A stretch of 64,000 bases of DNA, from the NCBI GenBank assembly GCA_947090765.1, contig OX352322.1, forward strand, positions 2,277,501 through 2,341,500, in the 5' to 3' direction. Below, piece after piece: positions 22,305-31,705 of this stretch (the stretch's first letter is position 1; each line of letters opens with the position of its first letter). This stretch comes from Pseudomonas sp. MM223 (lineage in GTDB: Bacteria; Pseudomonadota; Gammaproteobacteria; Pseudomonadales; Pseudomonadaceae). The notes beneath the pieces are model-generated. The model ran no database searches. It was not told the DNA's origin and saw only the letters and a list, made by a program, of their open reading frames with translations. The position numbers and the translations under genes are program-made.

Positions 22305-23639
22305 ATGGCCACCTATCACGCGAGTGCGGCAGAATCAGGCACTGATACTTCGCTCGGCATTCCACGGCGCTACGCCTGGATCGTTTTCGCCCTGACCTTT
22401 GGCCTGCTGATTTCCGACTACATGTCGCGGCAAGTGCTCAACGCCGTATTCCCGCTGCTCAAGCAGGAATGGCAGCTCAGCGACAGCCAGCTCGGGCTGC
22501 TCAGCGGCATCGTCGCGCTGATGGTCGGTTTGCTGACCTTCCCCCTGTCGTTGCTGGCCGACCGCATTGGCCGGATCAAGAGCCTGACCTTCATGGCCGT
22601 GATGTGGAGCCTGGCTACCTTGGGTTGCGCCCTGGCGGAAAACTACCAGCAGATGTTCATCGCCCGCTTTCTGGTCGGTGTCGGCGAGGCGGCCTACGGC
22701 AGCGTCGGCATTGCCGTGGTGGTGGCGGTGTTCCCGCGTGAGATGCGAGCCACCTTGGCCGGCTCGTTCATGGCCGGTGGCATGTTCGGTTCGGTACTGG
22801 GCATGGGCCTGGGCGGTGTGATGGCCCAGCACCTGGGCTGGCGCTGGGCATTCGCCGGCATGGCCTTCTTCGGCCTGGCGCTGGCGCTGCTGTATCCGCT
22901 TATCGTGCGTGAGGCGCGCATTGCCCCCAAAGGCCTGGCAGCAACGCCCGACAAGGCTGCACTCAAGGCAATGCGGCCACTGCGTACCCTGTATTCCAGC
23001 CGCTCGGTCATCAGCGCCTATGTCGGCAGCGGGTTGCAGTTGTTCGTTGGTGGCACGGTGATCGTGTGGTTCCCCAGCTACCTGAACCGCTACTACGCCA
23101 TGAGCACTGACCGCGCTGGCGCCGTGGCGGCGATCATCGTGCTGTGCAGCGGGGTGGGCATCGTGCTGTGCGGCATGCTTTGCGACCGTATGGGGCGCAA
23201 GCGCCCGGACCACAAGATCAGCCTGGCCATCGCTTACTGCCTGGGCAGCTGTGTGCTGCTGTCGGTGGCCTTTGCCTTGCCACCGGGCATGCCACAACTG
23301 GTGCTGATTTGCCTGGGCATGATGATCGCCGCCGGCACCAATGGCCCGTCCAGCGCCATGGTCGCCAACCTCACCCACTACACGGTGCACGGCACCGCGT
23401 TTGCCACGCTGACCTTGTGCAACAACCTGCTCGGGTTGGCCACCGGCCCGCTGATCACCGGCAAGGTGTCTGACCTGATCGGCTTGCAGTCGGCATTCCA
23501 GCTGGTGCCGTTGATCAGCATCGGCGCTGCAGCGGTGTTCATTTATGCCAAGCGTCACTACCACCTGGACATGGCGCGCCTTCCGCTCGGTGAAACCGCC
23601 CAGGCGCCTGTCCAGCCAGAACTGGAGGCCCGCTCGTGA
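22305..23639 (+). CDS. MFS transporter
   Basis: 444 aa with about 12 membrane segments and the loop 2-3 signature DRIGRIK near residue 86, plus DRMGRKRPD in the middle loop. The N-terminal pattern (ISDYMSRQVLNAVFPLLK) and GEAAYGS resemble spinster/anion-cation symporter type MFS that move organic acids. Strong ribosome site GAGGAGG before ATG 22305. It is coupled by a GTGA overlap to the FrnE-like gene. As part of the catabolic locus it may import the growth substrate. Confidence 0.87.
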   Translation: MATYHASAAESGTDTSLGIPRRYAWIVFALTFGLLISDYMSRQVLNAVFPLLKQEWQLSDSQLGLLSGIVALMVGLLTFPLSLLADRIGRIKSLTFMAVMWSLATLGCALAENYQQMFIARFLVGVGEAAYGSVGIAVVVAVFPREMRATLAGSFMAGGMFGSVLGMGLGGVMAQHLGWRWAFAGMAFFGLALALLYPLIVREARIAPKGLAATPDKAALKAMRPLRTLYSSRSVISAYVGSGLQLFVGGTVIVWFPSYLNRYYAMSTDRAGAVAAIIVLCSGVGIVLCGMLCDRMGRKRPDHKISLAIAYCLGSCVLLSVAFALPPGMPQLVLICLGMMIAAGTNGPSSAMVANLTHYTVHGTAFATLTLCNNLLGLATGPLITGKVSDLIGLQSAFQLVPLISIGAAAVFIYAKRHYHLDMARLPLGETAQAPVQPELEARS

Positions 23640-24298
23640 AGCGTTCGTTGTCGATTGATGTGTACTTCGATTTTATCTGCCCGTGGTGCCTGATAGGCCG
23701 CCGGCAATTGCAAGCCGCCCTGGCGCAGTTCAAGGCAGCGCAGCCAGAGGTCGAGGTCAACCTGGCCTGGCAGGGCGTGCAACTGTTGCCTGAGCTGCCA
23801 TTCGACGGCCAGCCGTTCGCCGAGTTCTACCGGCGACGCCTGGGCAGCGATCAGGCGGTGCGGCAACGTCAGGCCCAGGTGTGTGAAGCGGCCAGCGCCG
23901 AGGGTGAGCAAATCGAGTTCAGCCGCATCGAGCGCATGCCCAATACCGCCGACGCCCATCGCCTGTTGCTTCACGCCAGTGAGCTGGGCAGCGAAGCACA
24001 GGTAGAGGCGCTGCTGGAGCGGTTACTGGCTGCGTATTTCAGGCAGGGTGAAGACCTGGGCGACCGCGCGACGCTGTTGCGCATCGCCGAGCAGTGCGGC
24101 TTTGCCTCAGAAGCCTTGGCCGGGAGCTTGCGTGGCGACGGCCTGCCGTTCGCCAGTGCCAGCGCTGACATCGCCGCCCGCGGCGTGCCGTGCTTCGTTT
24201 TTGACGACCGGCTGCAAGTGGTCGGCGCCCAGCCGGCTGAGGCCTTGCTGGAAGCCATGCAACTGGCGGTATCGGGCCTGGCGGAGAGGGAGGCATGA
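23636..24298 (+). CDS. FrnE-like DsbA-family protein
   Basis: 220 aa with a GTG start overlapping the upstream stop. A thioredoxin-fold active site FICPWCLIG places CPWC at residues 15-18, and the cis-Pro segment ARGVPCFVFDD lies near 180. No signal peptide is seen, so it is cytoplasmic, as for FrnE and hydroxychromene-carboxylate isomerase relatives (DSBA-like family). It may act as a thiol oxidoreductase or glutathione-dependent isomerase. ATGA overlap with the next gene shows tight co-translation. Confidence 0.85.
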   Translation: MKRSLSIDVYFDFICPWCLIGRRQLQAALAQFKAAQPEVEVNLAWQGVQLLPELPFDGQPFAEFYRRRLGSDQAVRQRQAQVCEAASAEGEQIEFSRIERMPNTADAHRLLLHASELGSEAQVEALLERLLAAYFRQGEDLGDRATLLRIAEQCGFASEALAGSLRGDGLPFASASADIAARGVPCFVFDDRLQVVGAQPAEALLEAMQLAVSGLAEREA

Positions 24299-25311
24299 GC
24301 ACGCTGGCGTTTGCCCAGGTCAACAACCGCGTGCGCGACCTGGCGCCGGGGCTGATCGTCAGCTTGATCGCCGCGGGTGCGGCAAGTTTCCTGGCCGAAC
24401 ATTACGGCGCGCCAGTGATGCTGTTCGCCTTGTTGCTGGGGCTGGCACTGAACTTTCTGAGCGCAGACGGCAAGTGCAAGGCCGGCATCGAGTTTACCGC
24501 GCGCAGCGTGTTGCGCCTGGGCGTCGCGCTGCTGGGCATGCGCATCACCCTGGAGCAGATGGCAGGCCTTGGCTGGAAGGCGGTGGCACTGGTGGTGATC
24601 CTGGTGGTGGTGACCATCGGTGTGTCGATGGTGGCGGCCAAGGCCATGGGCTTCCAGCGCCTGTTCGGCATGCTCACTGGCGGCGCCACGGCGATCTGCG
24701 GAGCTTCGGCGGCGCTGGCGCTGGCGCTGGCGGCTGCGTTGCCCAACCACCCACAGAAGGAGCGGGCCACGCTGTTCACCGTGATCGGCGTGTCGGCGCT
24801 GTCGACCTTGGCGATGATTCTCTACCCGATGATCGCCAATGCCCTGGGCCTGTCGCCGCAAGCCGCCGGCGTGTTCCTCGGTGCCACCATCCATGATGTG
24901 GCACAGGTGGTAGGGGCGGGTTACAGCATGTCCACCGAAACCGGCGACACCGCCACAGTGGTCAAGCTGATGCGGGTGGCCATGCTGGTGCCGGTGATCG
25001 TCGTCGCGGCCATGATCGGCCGTCGCCAGGGCATCGACAGTACCGGCAAGCGCCCGCCGTTGCTGCCTTGGTTTGCGGTCGGTTTCCTGATCCTCGCGTG
25101 CGTCAACAGCACCGGCTGGGTGCCGCTGGCGGTGCAGGGCAGTATCAACGAACTGTCGCGCGGGTGCCTGGTGGTATCGATTGCAGCCCTGGGCATGAAA
25201 ACACAACTCAAGGAGCTGGCCGCCGTAGGCATCAAGCCGATTTTGCTGATGCTGGGCGAGACGGTGTTTTTGGTGCTGCTGGTGCTGGGGCTGATGCACG
25301 TCGGCATGTAG
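24295..25311 (+). CDS. YeiH family (UPF0324) putative sulfate exporter
   Basis: 338 aa polytopic membrane protein. Conserved family stretches are visible: LLGLALNFLS, FTARSVLRLGVALLGMRI, FGMLTGGATAICGASAALAL and GVFLGATIHDVAQVVGAG. The family is annotated as putative sulfate or small-anion exporter, with limited experimental support. ATGA overlap with the FrnE-like gene makes MFS-FrnE-YeiH one translational unit. It ends 16 nt from the convergent AraC gene. Confidence 0.88.
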   Translation: MSTLAFAQVNNRVRDLAPGLIVSLIAAGAASFLAEHYGAPVMLFALLLGLALNFLSADGKCKAGIEFTARSVLRLGVALLGMRITLEQMAGLGWKAVALVVILVVVTIGVSMVAAKAMGFQRLFGMLTGGATAICGASAALALALAAALPNHPQKERATLFTVIGVSALSTLAMILYPMIANALGLSPQAAGVFLGATIHDVAQVVGAGYSMSTETGDTATVVKLMRVAMLVPVIVVAAMIGRRQGIDSTGKRPPLLPWFAVGFLILACVNSTGWVPLAVQGSINELSRGCLVVSIAALGMKTQLKELAAVGIKPILLMLGETVFLVLLVLGLMHVGM

Positions 25312-25327
25312 CCGAGGCCCAGGGCCG

Positions 25328-26383
25328 TCAGCGTGCGCTGGTGGCTGCCTGGGCGGCGCTGCGGTTGCGCCTGGGTTGTGTGTGCGGCTCATGCTGCGCG
25401 CGCCAGGCGGCTGGCGGCTGGCCGAACTGGCTGATGAACCAGCGGGTGAACGAGCTGTGCATGGAATAGCCGAGCATGTCGGCAATGCGCCCCAGCGAAT
25501 AGCCTGGGCTTTCCAGGTAGCGCAGCACCAAGTCGCGGCGTACGCCGTTGACCAGCTCGCTGAAGGTTGCGCCTTCTTCTTCCAGGCGCCGCTGCAAGGT
25601 GCGCACGTTCATGCCCTGGGTCTGGGCGATGTGTTCGATGGTGGCCCGGCCCATGGGCATCAGCAGGAAGATCGCCTTGCGCACTTCCAGTGTCAGCGAC
25701 GGCAGGTTTTCGTCCTCCAGCAACCCCACATAACGCTGCGCCAGCCGCGCCATGCCTTCGTTGGCCTGGGGGTTGGCGGTGTCCAGGTCGGACGCCGAGC
25801 AGACAATGCCATTGAAGTCGGTGTTGAACTCCAGCTTGCAGCCGAAGATGCGCCGGTGGATGGCCAGGTCAGCGGGGGCGGCGTGGGTGAAGTTGGCGCT
25901 GATCGGGTGCCAGTGCGAACCCAGCAGCGCCGAGCAGAAGCGGTGCATCACGCCGATGGCCAGCTCGATGGCCTGGCGGCTGTGCATCGGCTGGTCGGTG
26001 ATGACCTCCTGGCGGATGATCACCGTCTTGCCGATTTCCTCGATGTGGATGGCCAGTGCGTTGTTGAGCAAGTGACGGTACTGCACGATCACCTGCAGGG
26101 CGTCGCGCAGCGAGTGCTGATGGCTGATCAGCAGGCTGACCTGGCCAAAATCCGACAGCTGGCGCAGTTCGGCCATGCGCAGGCCGAAGGCTTCGCAGCC
26201 GCTCAGGCGCGCCGACTCCTCCAGCACGTTGATCGCGGCGGCCACCGGTATGCGTTGATCGGGGGTTTCCAGCAGCGATGCACTGAGGCCGGCCTGAGCC
26301 AGCAGGCCATGGCCGTTGAGGCCCAGATGGCGTGAAACTTCCAGGTAATTGGTGAGGGTTGCAGCACGGGCGAGCACGGTCAT
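25328..26383 (-). CDS. AraC-family transcriptional regulator
   Basis: 351 aa. The N-terminal 200 residues resemble the Arabinose_bd (OruR/ArgR-like) ligand domain (LTNYLEVSRHLGLNG). The C-terminal AraC DNA-binding region has GMNVRTLQRRLEEEG and SLGRIADMLGYSMHSSFTRWF. An in-frame GTG at 26398 exists, but ATG 26383 has GGAA at 9 nt and fits the family start. Paired operator-like elements lie at 20247 and 26513, and a half-similar copy at 26451 close to its own promoter. It likely regulates the dioxygenase unit, the hydrolase-DUF1302 unit and perhaps itself. Confidence 0.88.
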   Translation of the reverse strand: MTVLARAATLTNYLEVSRHLGLNGHGLLAQAGLSASLLETPDQRIPVAAAINVLEESARLSGCEAFGLRMAELRQLSDFGQVSLLISHQHSLRDALQVIVQYRHLLNNALAIHIEEIGKTVIIRQEVITDQPMHSRQAIELAIGVMHRFCSALLGSHWHPISANFTHAAPADLAIHRRIFGCKLEFNTDFNGIVCSASDLDTANPQANEGMARLAQRYVGLLEDENLPSLTLEVRKAIFLLMPMGRATIEHIAQTQGMNVRTLQRRLEEEGATFSELVNGVRRDLVLRYLESPGYSLGRIADMLGYSMHSSFTRWFISQFGQPPAAWRAQHEPHTQPRRNRSAAQAATSAR

Positions 26384-26512
26384 TTTATTGTTTTCCACGT
26401 GATCTTGATGAGCTTCCGCTGCGCTGGCGGGTGGTCTTTTATAGCGGTTGAGTCGTCAGATGAAAAGCCATTTCCGAGCGGCGGAGCCCGGGGGCGGACG
26501 GCACGGCAGCCG

Positions 26513-26552
26513 TGTCATCAACTGAAAAGTTCGTGACGCGCAATGTTAAGCC
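26513..26552 (+). promoter_or_regulatory. Second AraC-type operator/promoter, before the hydrolase-DUF1302 operon
   Basis: TGTCATCAACTGAAAA, then ATGTTAAGC, matching the element at 20247-20286 at 28 of about 40 positions with no gaps. A weaker copy (AGTCGTCAGATGAAAAG) starts at 26451, 62 nt upstream and closer to the AraC gene. CTGAAA and GTTAAG could be the -35 and -10 boxes. Confidence 0.55.
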
Positions 26553-26627
26553 CCTGGCAGGGCGACTCTTTACTCTGGCCTCAAGCAGTCGGCAATCGAC
26601 CGAGTTGACCAGAGCAAGGGCCCTGAC

Positions 26628-27194
26628 GTGAAAAAACTGCAAACCGCCGCAACCGTGCTGATCGTGCCTGGCTTGCGTGACCATGTACCCGAACATTGGC
26701 AAACCCTGCTGCAGGCGCGCCTGGGCAAGGTTCGCTCGGTACCACCGCTGGAAACCGACAAGCTCAATTGCACCGCGCGCGTCGAAGCGATCGAGCGCGA
26801 ACTGGCCAGCATCGAAGGCCCGGTGATCCTGGTTGCGCACAGCGCGGGTGTGCTGATGGTGGCGCACTGGGCCGCCCGCTACCAACGCCCGATCAAGGGC
26901 GCCTTGCTGGCCGCGCCACCGGACCTGGATACCGATTGGCCGGCCAATTACCCCACCCCCGACACCCTGCGCGTCAACGGCTGGGCACCGCTGCCAAAAG
27001 GCCGGCTGCCGTTCCCGAGCCTGGTTGCCGCCAGCAGCAACGACCACCTGGCGAGCTTCGAAGCGGTCGCCCGCATGGCCGATGAGTGGGGCAGCGCGTT
27101 GGTCGAACTCGGCGCCGTTGGCCACCTCAACCCAGCCTCGGGCTTCGGCCCATGGCCACACGCCGAGGCCTTGATCCAGCAACTCGATCGCTAG
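26628..27194 (+). CDS. RBBP9/YdeN-family alpha/beta hydrolase
   Basis: 188 aa small serine hydrolase. The family start VLIVPGLRDHVPEHWQ is at residues 10-25, the nucleophile elbow AHSAG near 70, and the C-terminal His is probably in VGHLNPASGFGPW. GTG start with AAGGG upstream. First gene behind the second AraC-type element and followed by the DUF1302 gene 82 nt later. It may hydrolyse an ester or thioester of the pathway substrate; nothing more specific is supported. Confidence 0.85.
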   Translation: MKKLQTAATVLIVPGLRDHVPEHWQTLLQARLGKVRSVPPLETDKLNCTARVEAIERELASIEGPVILVAHSAGVLMVAHWAARYQRPIKGALLAAPPDLDTDWPANYPTPDTLRVNGWAPLPKGRLPFPSLVAASSNDHLASFEAVARMADEWGSALVELGAVGHLNPASGFGPWPHAEALIQQLDR

Positions 27195-27276
27195 ACCGCG
27201 CGGGGCACGCGCAGTCAGGGCCAGGCCAGCGCCCGATCGTTGCTGGCACCTTGCACATCCCAAGCAGAGATACCGC

Positions 27277-29142
27277 ATGAACAACAATAAGAACGTTCTC
27301 TTCTGCCTTCACCGCCGCAATCTGTTGGCCACGCTGTTGCTGGTCGCCGGCGCGCCGGCTGCCCAGGCATTCCAGCTAGACCTTGCCGACCCTGACTGGA
27401 ACGTGCGCTTCGACAACACCGCCAAGCTCAGCTACGGCCAGCGGGTCGAGGGCCAGAACGCCAAGGTCGCCCGCACTGCCAACCTCAACGACGGTGACAA
27501 GAACTTCAGCGTCGGCAGCGCGGTGACCCAGCGGGTCGACCTGCTGACCGAACTGGACGTGGTGTACCAGGGCAACATGGGTATGCGTGTCAGTGCTGCG
27601 AGCTGGTACGACCACGCTTATGACGACGTAGGCTCCAACTCCAACCCGTTTCCCGGCCAGGCGGGCAATGCCGGCAACCTGGTACTGGCGCGCCCGGTCG
27701 GTGGCCTGCCAGCCGGCACCGTGTTGCAGGGCGGCCCGCCCAGGCGCCATGGCCTGAGCAATTACAGCGACCGGTACTACAACGGCCCGTCTGGCGAATT
27801 TCTCGATGCCTTCGTGTTCTACAGCACCGAAATCGGTGACGAGTCGATGGTGAGCGGCAAGCTCGGCTGGCACTCGGTGTACTGGGGCGAGACCTTGTTC
27901 AACGCCGCCAACGGCATCAACTACGGCCAGTCGGCACTGGACCTGGCCAAGCTGTACAACGTGCCCGGCACCGAAACCAAGGAACTGTTCCTGCCGCGCA
28001 AGCAGCTGTCGCTGAGCTACACGGTCAACCCTGAACTGACCCTGGCAGCCCAGTACTTTCTCGAGTTCGAAAACTCGCGCCTGCCTGAAGGGGGCACCTA
28101 CATGGGGGCCTACGACATGCTTGGCGACGGTGCCGACATTTTCTGGCTGCCGGTGCCCAACGCGGTTGGCGGTGCCGGCGCCTTCTATGGCGCACCCCGC
28201 GGGCATGACATCCGCCCGCACAACAGCGGCGACTTCGGTGTAATGGCCAAGTGGAGCCCGGAATGGCTCGACGGCACCCTGGGCTTCTACTACCGCAACA
28301 CGTCCGACCCGACCCCTGCAGTGCTGATCAATGCCCCCAACCTGCACACGGGCAGCCTGGAAGGCACCAGCTACATGACGGCCTACGCCGACGACATCGA
28401 TATCTACGGCATCAGCCTGGCCAAAAGTGTTGGCCCGGTGAGCGTGGGGCTGGACGTCAACTACCGCGAAAACATGCCGCTGATCAGCAACTTCACCACG
28501 ATCAACGGGCCGTTGTACCAGGCCTTGGCCGGCACCGCCGGCGGTACCAACCTGATCGGTGAAGTGCCAGGCCACGGTGAAACCGGGCTGGCCCGTGGCA
28601 AGACCTTGCATGTGGTACTCAACGGCCTGGTGTCGTTCGGCGCCACGCCGCTGTGGAACGCTTCGTCACTGGCCGTGGAAGGCGCCATGACCCACTTGGT
28701 CAGCGTCGACAAGGGCGAGCAGACCTTCAAGGGTGACGCCAGCTACGAAGGCGTCGACAAGGTCACCACCAACGCCTACACCTTGGCGGTCAACTTCACC
28801 CCGACCTGGTTCCAGGCGCTGCCAGGGGTCGATATCACGCTGCCGCTGTCCTACAACGTCGGCCTCAAGGGCAACTCGGCCGTGCAGCTGGGCGGAAACG
28901 AAGACTCCGGCAGCTACTCGATCGGGATCGCCGCCGACGTTTACCAGAAATACAAATTCGACCTGAAGTACGTCGACTCCTTCGGCAAGTTCGATACCTG
29001 CGAAACCGGCACCGACAACAACACCCCGGGCACCAACGGGCGCTACCAGTGCATCCCCGGGCAGATCACTTCACAGGCGGGGCTTGCACCGCTGCTGAAA
29101 GATCGCGGCATGGTCACGGCCTCGTTCAAGACCACCTTCTGA
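27277..29142 (+). CDS. DUF1302 family outer-membrane protein
   Basis: 621 aa with a Sec signal peptide (Arg-rich start, hydrophobic core LLATLLLVAGAPAAQA, cleavage before FQLD). The mature part is rich in alternating aromatic and polar beta-strand stretches and ends in Phe, as in outer-membrane barrels (VTASFKTTF). DUF1302 proteins commonly sit with DUF1329 genes in loci for hydrophobic compounds and are thought to be porin-like. ATG 27277, AGAG upstream. The DUF1329 gene follows after 33 nt. Confidence 0.88.
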   Translation: MNNNKNVLFCLHRRNLLATLLLVAGAPAAQAFQLDLADPDWNVRFDNTAKLSYGQRVEGQNAKVARTANLNDGDKNFSVGSAVTQRVDLLTELDVVYQGNMGMRVSAASWYDHAYDDVGSNSNPFPGQAGNAGNLVLARPVGGLPAGTVLQGGPPRRHGLSNYSDRYYNGPSGEFLDAFVFYSTEIGDESMVSGKLGWHSVYWGETLFNAANGINYGQSALDLAKLYNVPGTETKELFLPRKQLSLSYTVNPELTLAAQYFLEFENSRLPEGGTYMGAYDMLGDGADIFWLPVPNAVGGAGAFYGAPRGHDIRPHNSGDFGVMAKWSPEWLDGTLGFYYRNTSDPTPAVLINAPNLHTGSLEGTSYMTAYADDIDIYGISLAKSVGPVSVGLDVNYRENMPLISNFTTINGPLYQALAGTAGGTNLIGEVPGHGETGLARGKTLHVVLNGLVSFGATPLWNASSLAVEGAMTHLVSVDKGEQTFKGDASYEGVDKVTTNAYTLAVNFTPTWFQALPGVDITLPLSYNVGLKGNSAVQLGGNEDSGSYSIGIAADVYQKYKFDLKYVDSFGKFDTCETGTDNNTPGTNGRYQCIPGQITSQAGLAPLLKDRGMVTASFKTTF

Positions 29143-29175
29143 AGCTCCTAGTACAACAACAAGCGGAGAAACGCG

Positions 29176-30534
29176 ATGAAGTATCTCAATAGCCTGCTGT
29201 CGGCCTCGCTTGCGGTCGTTATTGCCGGTAATGCCCATGCGGCCGCCCCGGCCCAGGACGTCGCCCGGCTGGGCAAGGACCTGACCATGGTTGGTGCCGA
29301 CAAGGCCGGCAGTGCCGACGGCGCGATCCCGGCCTATCAGGGTGGTTTGAGCACCCCGCCTGCCGGCTTCAAGCAGGGTGATACCCTGCGCCCCGACCCG
29401 TACGCCTCGGAGAAACCGCTGCTGGTGATCGACGGCAAGAACGTCGACCAGTACAAGGACTCGCTGACCGCCACCACCGTGGAGCTGGCCAAGCGTTTCC
29501 CGACCTTCCACATCGACGTCTACCCAAGCCACCGCACCGCGGCCTTGCCCAAGGTGCTGCTGGACAACACCCTGAAAAATGCCGCCAATGCCAAGTCCCT
29601 GCAGGACGGCATGGCCATCGAAAATGTGCTGCCCGGCGTGCCGTTCCCGATCCCGCAGTCGGGCGCCGAGGCCATGTGGAACCACCTGCTTCGCTACCAG
29701 GGCGTGGCACAGAAGGCCAAGTACGACTCCTGGAACGTTGACTCCGCCGGCGTCGCGGCCCTGGCCACCACAGGCCTGGCGTACAACGCCTACCCGATCT
29801 ACGAAGACCTGAACAAGGTCATCGAGCCCAAGGACATCTACTTCCAGACCAAGCTGTACTTCGAAGGCCCGGCACGTCGCGCCGGTGAGTCGATGATGCT
29901 CAAGGACGCTGCCAACCCGCTGGTGCAAGAACGCCGCGCCTGGCAGTACCTGCCAGGGCAGCGCCGGGTGAAGCTGGCGCCTAACCTGGCTTACGACACG
30001 CCAAACCCTGGCACCGCAGGCTCCGGCACCTTCGACGATGTGTACGTGTTCAACGGTGCGCTGGACCGTTACGACTGGCAGCTGGTTGGCAAGAAAGAAA
30101 TGTACGTGCCGTACAACACCTACAAGCTCACCTACATCCACGACCCGAAAACCCTGACCACGCCGAACCACCTTTCGCCCGACCAGGTGCGCTGGGAAAA
30201 GCACCGTGTCTGGGTCGTGGAAGGCACCCTCAAGGGCAATGCCCGTCACATCTATGCCAAGCGCCGCTTCTACCTCGACGAGGACAGCTGGTTCGCGCTC
30301 GCTTCTGACCAGTACGACGCCCGTGGCCAGCTGTACCGCGGCTCGTTCAGCTTCTTCACCCAGAGCTACGACGTGCAGATTCCCAACAATAACCCGCACG
30401 TGGTCTACGACCTGGTCGGTGGCAGCTACAACGTCAACGGCCTGATCGGCCCGCACGGCGGTATCGAGTACATCGCCCCTCTGTCCAAGGCGCAGTGGTC
30501 GCCGGAAGCCCTGGCCGGCGCCGGTATTCGCTGA
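29176..30534 (+). CDS. DUF1329 family periplasmic/outer-membrane-associated protein
   Basis: 452 aa with a signal peptide (LLSASLAVVIAGNAHAA). Motif-like family segments include GAIPAYQGGL, RTAALPKVL and FEGPARRAGE. DUF1329 proteins are predicted to share a LolB/LolA-like lipid-carrying fold and usually accompany DUF1302 proteins. A strong GGAGA ribosome site precedes ATG 29176. An intrinsic-terminator-like hairpin directly follows the stop, so downstream genes may be expressed at a lower level. Confidence 0.88.
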   Translation: MKYLNSLLSASLAVVIAGNAHAAAPAQDVARLGKDLTMVGADKAGSADGAIPAYQGGLSTPPAGFKQGDTLRPDPYASEKPLLVIDGKNVDQYKDSLTATTVELAKRFPTFHIDVYPSHRTAALPKVLLDNTLKNAANAKSLQDGMAIENVLPGVPFPIPQSGAEAMWNHLLRYQGVAQKAKYDSWNVDSAGVAALATTGLAYNAYPIYEDLNKVIEPKDIYFQTKLYFEGPARRAGESMMLKDAANPLVQERRAWQYLPGQRRVKLAPNLAYDTPNPGTAGSGTFDDVYVFNGALDRYDWQLVGKKEMYVPYNTYKLTYIHDPKTLTTPNHLSPDQVRWEKHRVWVVEGTLKGNARHIYAKRRFYLDEDSWFALASDQYDARGQLYRGSFSFFTQSYDVQIPNNNPHVVYDLVGGSYNVNGLIGPHGGIEYIAPLSKAQWSPEALAGAGIR

Positions 30535-30535
30535 C

Positions 30536-30584
30536 CCCGACGACCCGTCTGGCGGCGGCCCGCACGTGGCCGTCGTCGGGTTTT
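30536..30584 (+). terminator. Intra-operon terminator/attenuator
   Basis: CCCGACGAC at 30536-30544 pairs with GTCGTCGGG at 30572-30580 and is followed by TTTT. It lies between the DUF1329 stop and the YCF48-like gene, which starts only 15 nt later. It probably allows partial read-through. Confidence 0.7.
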
Positions 30585-30598
30585 GCAGAGGATGTGGC

Positions 30599-31675
30599 AT
30601 GGTTTCTTCGAACAAGTTTGCGCCGTGGGCGCTGGCAATCACGCTCGCCCTGGGCGGTACCTACGGTGTGGCCCAGGCGGCTTATGTCGATGTGCTGGAC
30701 CTGCCAGCCGAGCCTAGCGCGCTGGCGGTGCACAGCGCCCTGCGCGATGTGGTGCGGGCCGGTGAGCGACTGGTCGCGGTGGGGCCCCGTGGCCACATCG
30801 TGTATTCCGACAACCAGGGCCAGGACTGGCGCCAGGCCAGCGTACCGGTAAGCGCCGACCTTAACGCCCTGGCGTTCCCAACCCCTCAGGAAGGTTGGGC
30901 GGTAGGCAACGATGGCGTGGTTCTGCACAGCCGTGACGGCGGAGTGAACTGGGCCGTGCAGCTTGATGGCCGGAAGATCGGCGCCTTGGTCACTGCCCAT
31001 TACCAGGCCTTGGCGCAGGCCCACCCCGACGATGCGCAATGGCCGCAGTTTGCCGCCGAAGGCCAGCGCCTGGAGCAGGAGGGTGCCGACAAACCGTTTT
31101 TGGGGGTGTGGTTCACCGATGACCGGCACGGCTATGTGGTGGGCGTGTTCAACCTGATCCTGCGCACCGACGACGGCGGCGAAAGCTGGGTGCCGATGCA
31201 GGACCGCACCGATAACCCGCAAGGCCTGCACCTCAATGCCATCCGCGCTGTCGGCGATGACCTTTACGTGGCTGGCGAGCAGGGCCTGCTGCTCAAGTGG
31301 AACGCCCGGCAACAGCGCTTCGTCGCCTTGCCTGGCCCTTACCAGGGCACCTGGTTCGGCATTGTCGGCAAGCCTGGCGAAGTGCTTGCCTACGGCCTGC
31401 GTGGCCATGTGGCACGCAGCCTCGACGGTGGCCAGAGCTGGGCCAAGGTGGACACCGGGCTGGGCCAGAGCATCACCGCTGCCAGCCTCGACAGCAGTGG
31501 TGACTACTGGCTGTTCAGCCAGGCCGGGCATGTGCTGCGCAGCCACGACGGTGGCCAGAGCTTCGCCCTGCAACCGCAGGTGCCGCTGGCACCCGTGGCG
31601 GCTGCCCTGCAGACCCGCGGCAACGGCACCGTGCTGGTAGGTGAGCGCGGCGTGCGCGTGCTGCCAGCCCGCTAA
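30599..31675 (+). CDS. YCF48-like/BNR-repeat exported protein
   Basis: 358 aa. ATG 30599 follows AGAGGA and opens a signal peptide (LAITLALGGTYGVAQAA). The mature protein has repeated beta-propeller units with DGG-x-W/F pattern (DNQGQDW, DGGVNW, DDGGESW, DGGQSW, DGGQSF) and GWAVGNDG, as in Ycf48/BNR photosystem-assembly-like proteins. It sits directly before the RND exporter, a frequent pairing, and may be its periplasmic partner. Confidence 0.87.
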   Translation: MVSSNKFAPWALAITLALGGTYGVAQAAYVDVLDLPAEPSALAVHSALRDVVRAGERLVAVGPRGHIVYSDNQGQDWRQASVPVSADLNALAFPTPQEGWAVGNDGVVLHSRDGGVNWAVQLDGRKIGALVTAHYQALAQAHPDDAQWPQFAAEGQRLEQEGADKPFLGVWFTDDRHGYVVGVFNLILRTDDGGESWVPMQDRTDNPQGLHLNAIRAVGDDLYVAGEQGLLLKWNARQQRFVALPGPYQGTWFGIVGKPGEVLAYGLRGHVARSLDGGQSWAKVDTGLGQSITAASLDSSGDYWLFSQAGHVLRSHDGGQSFALQPQVPLAPVAAALQTRGNGTVLVGERGVRVLPAR

Positions 31676-31705
31676 GACCCACAAGTATTCCAAGAGAGCC
31701 TCGTG

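Noticed and set aside
27244..27255. TGGCACCTTGCA as a sigma-54 promoter before the DUF1302 gene
   Set aside because: GG and GC are only 6 nt apart; the required spacing is 10.
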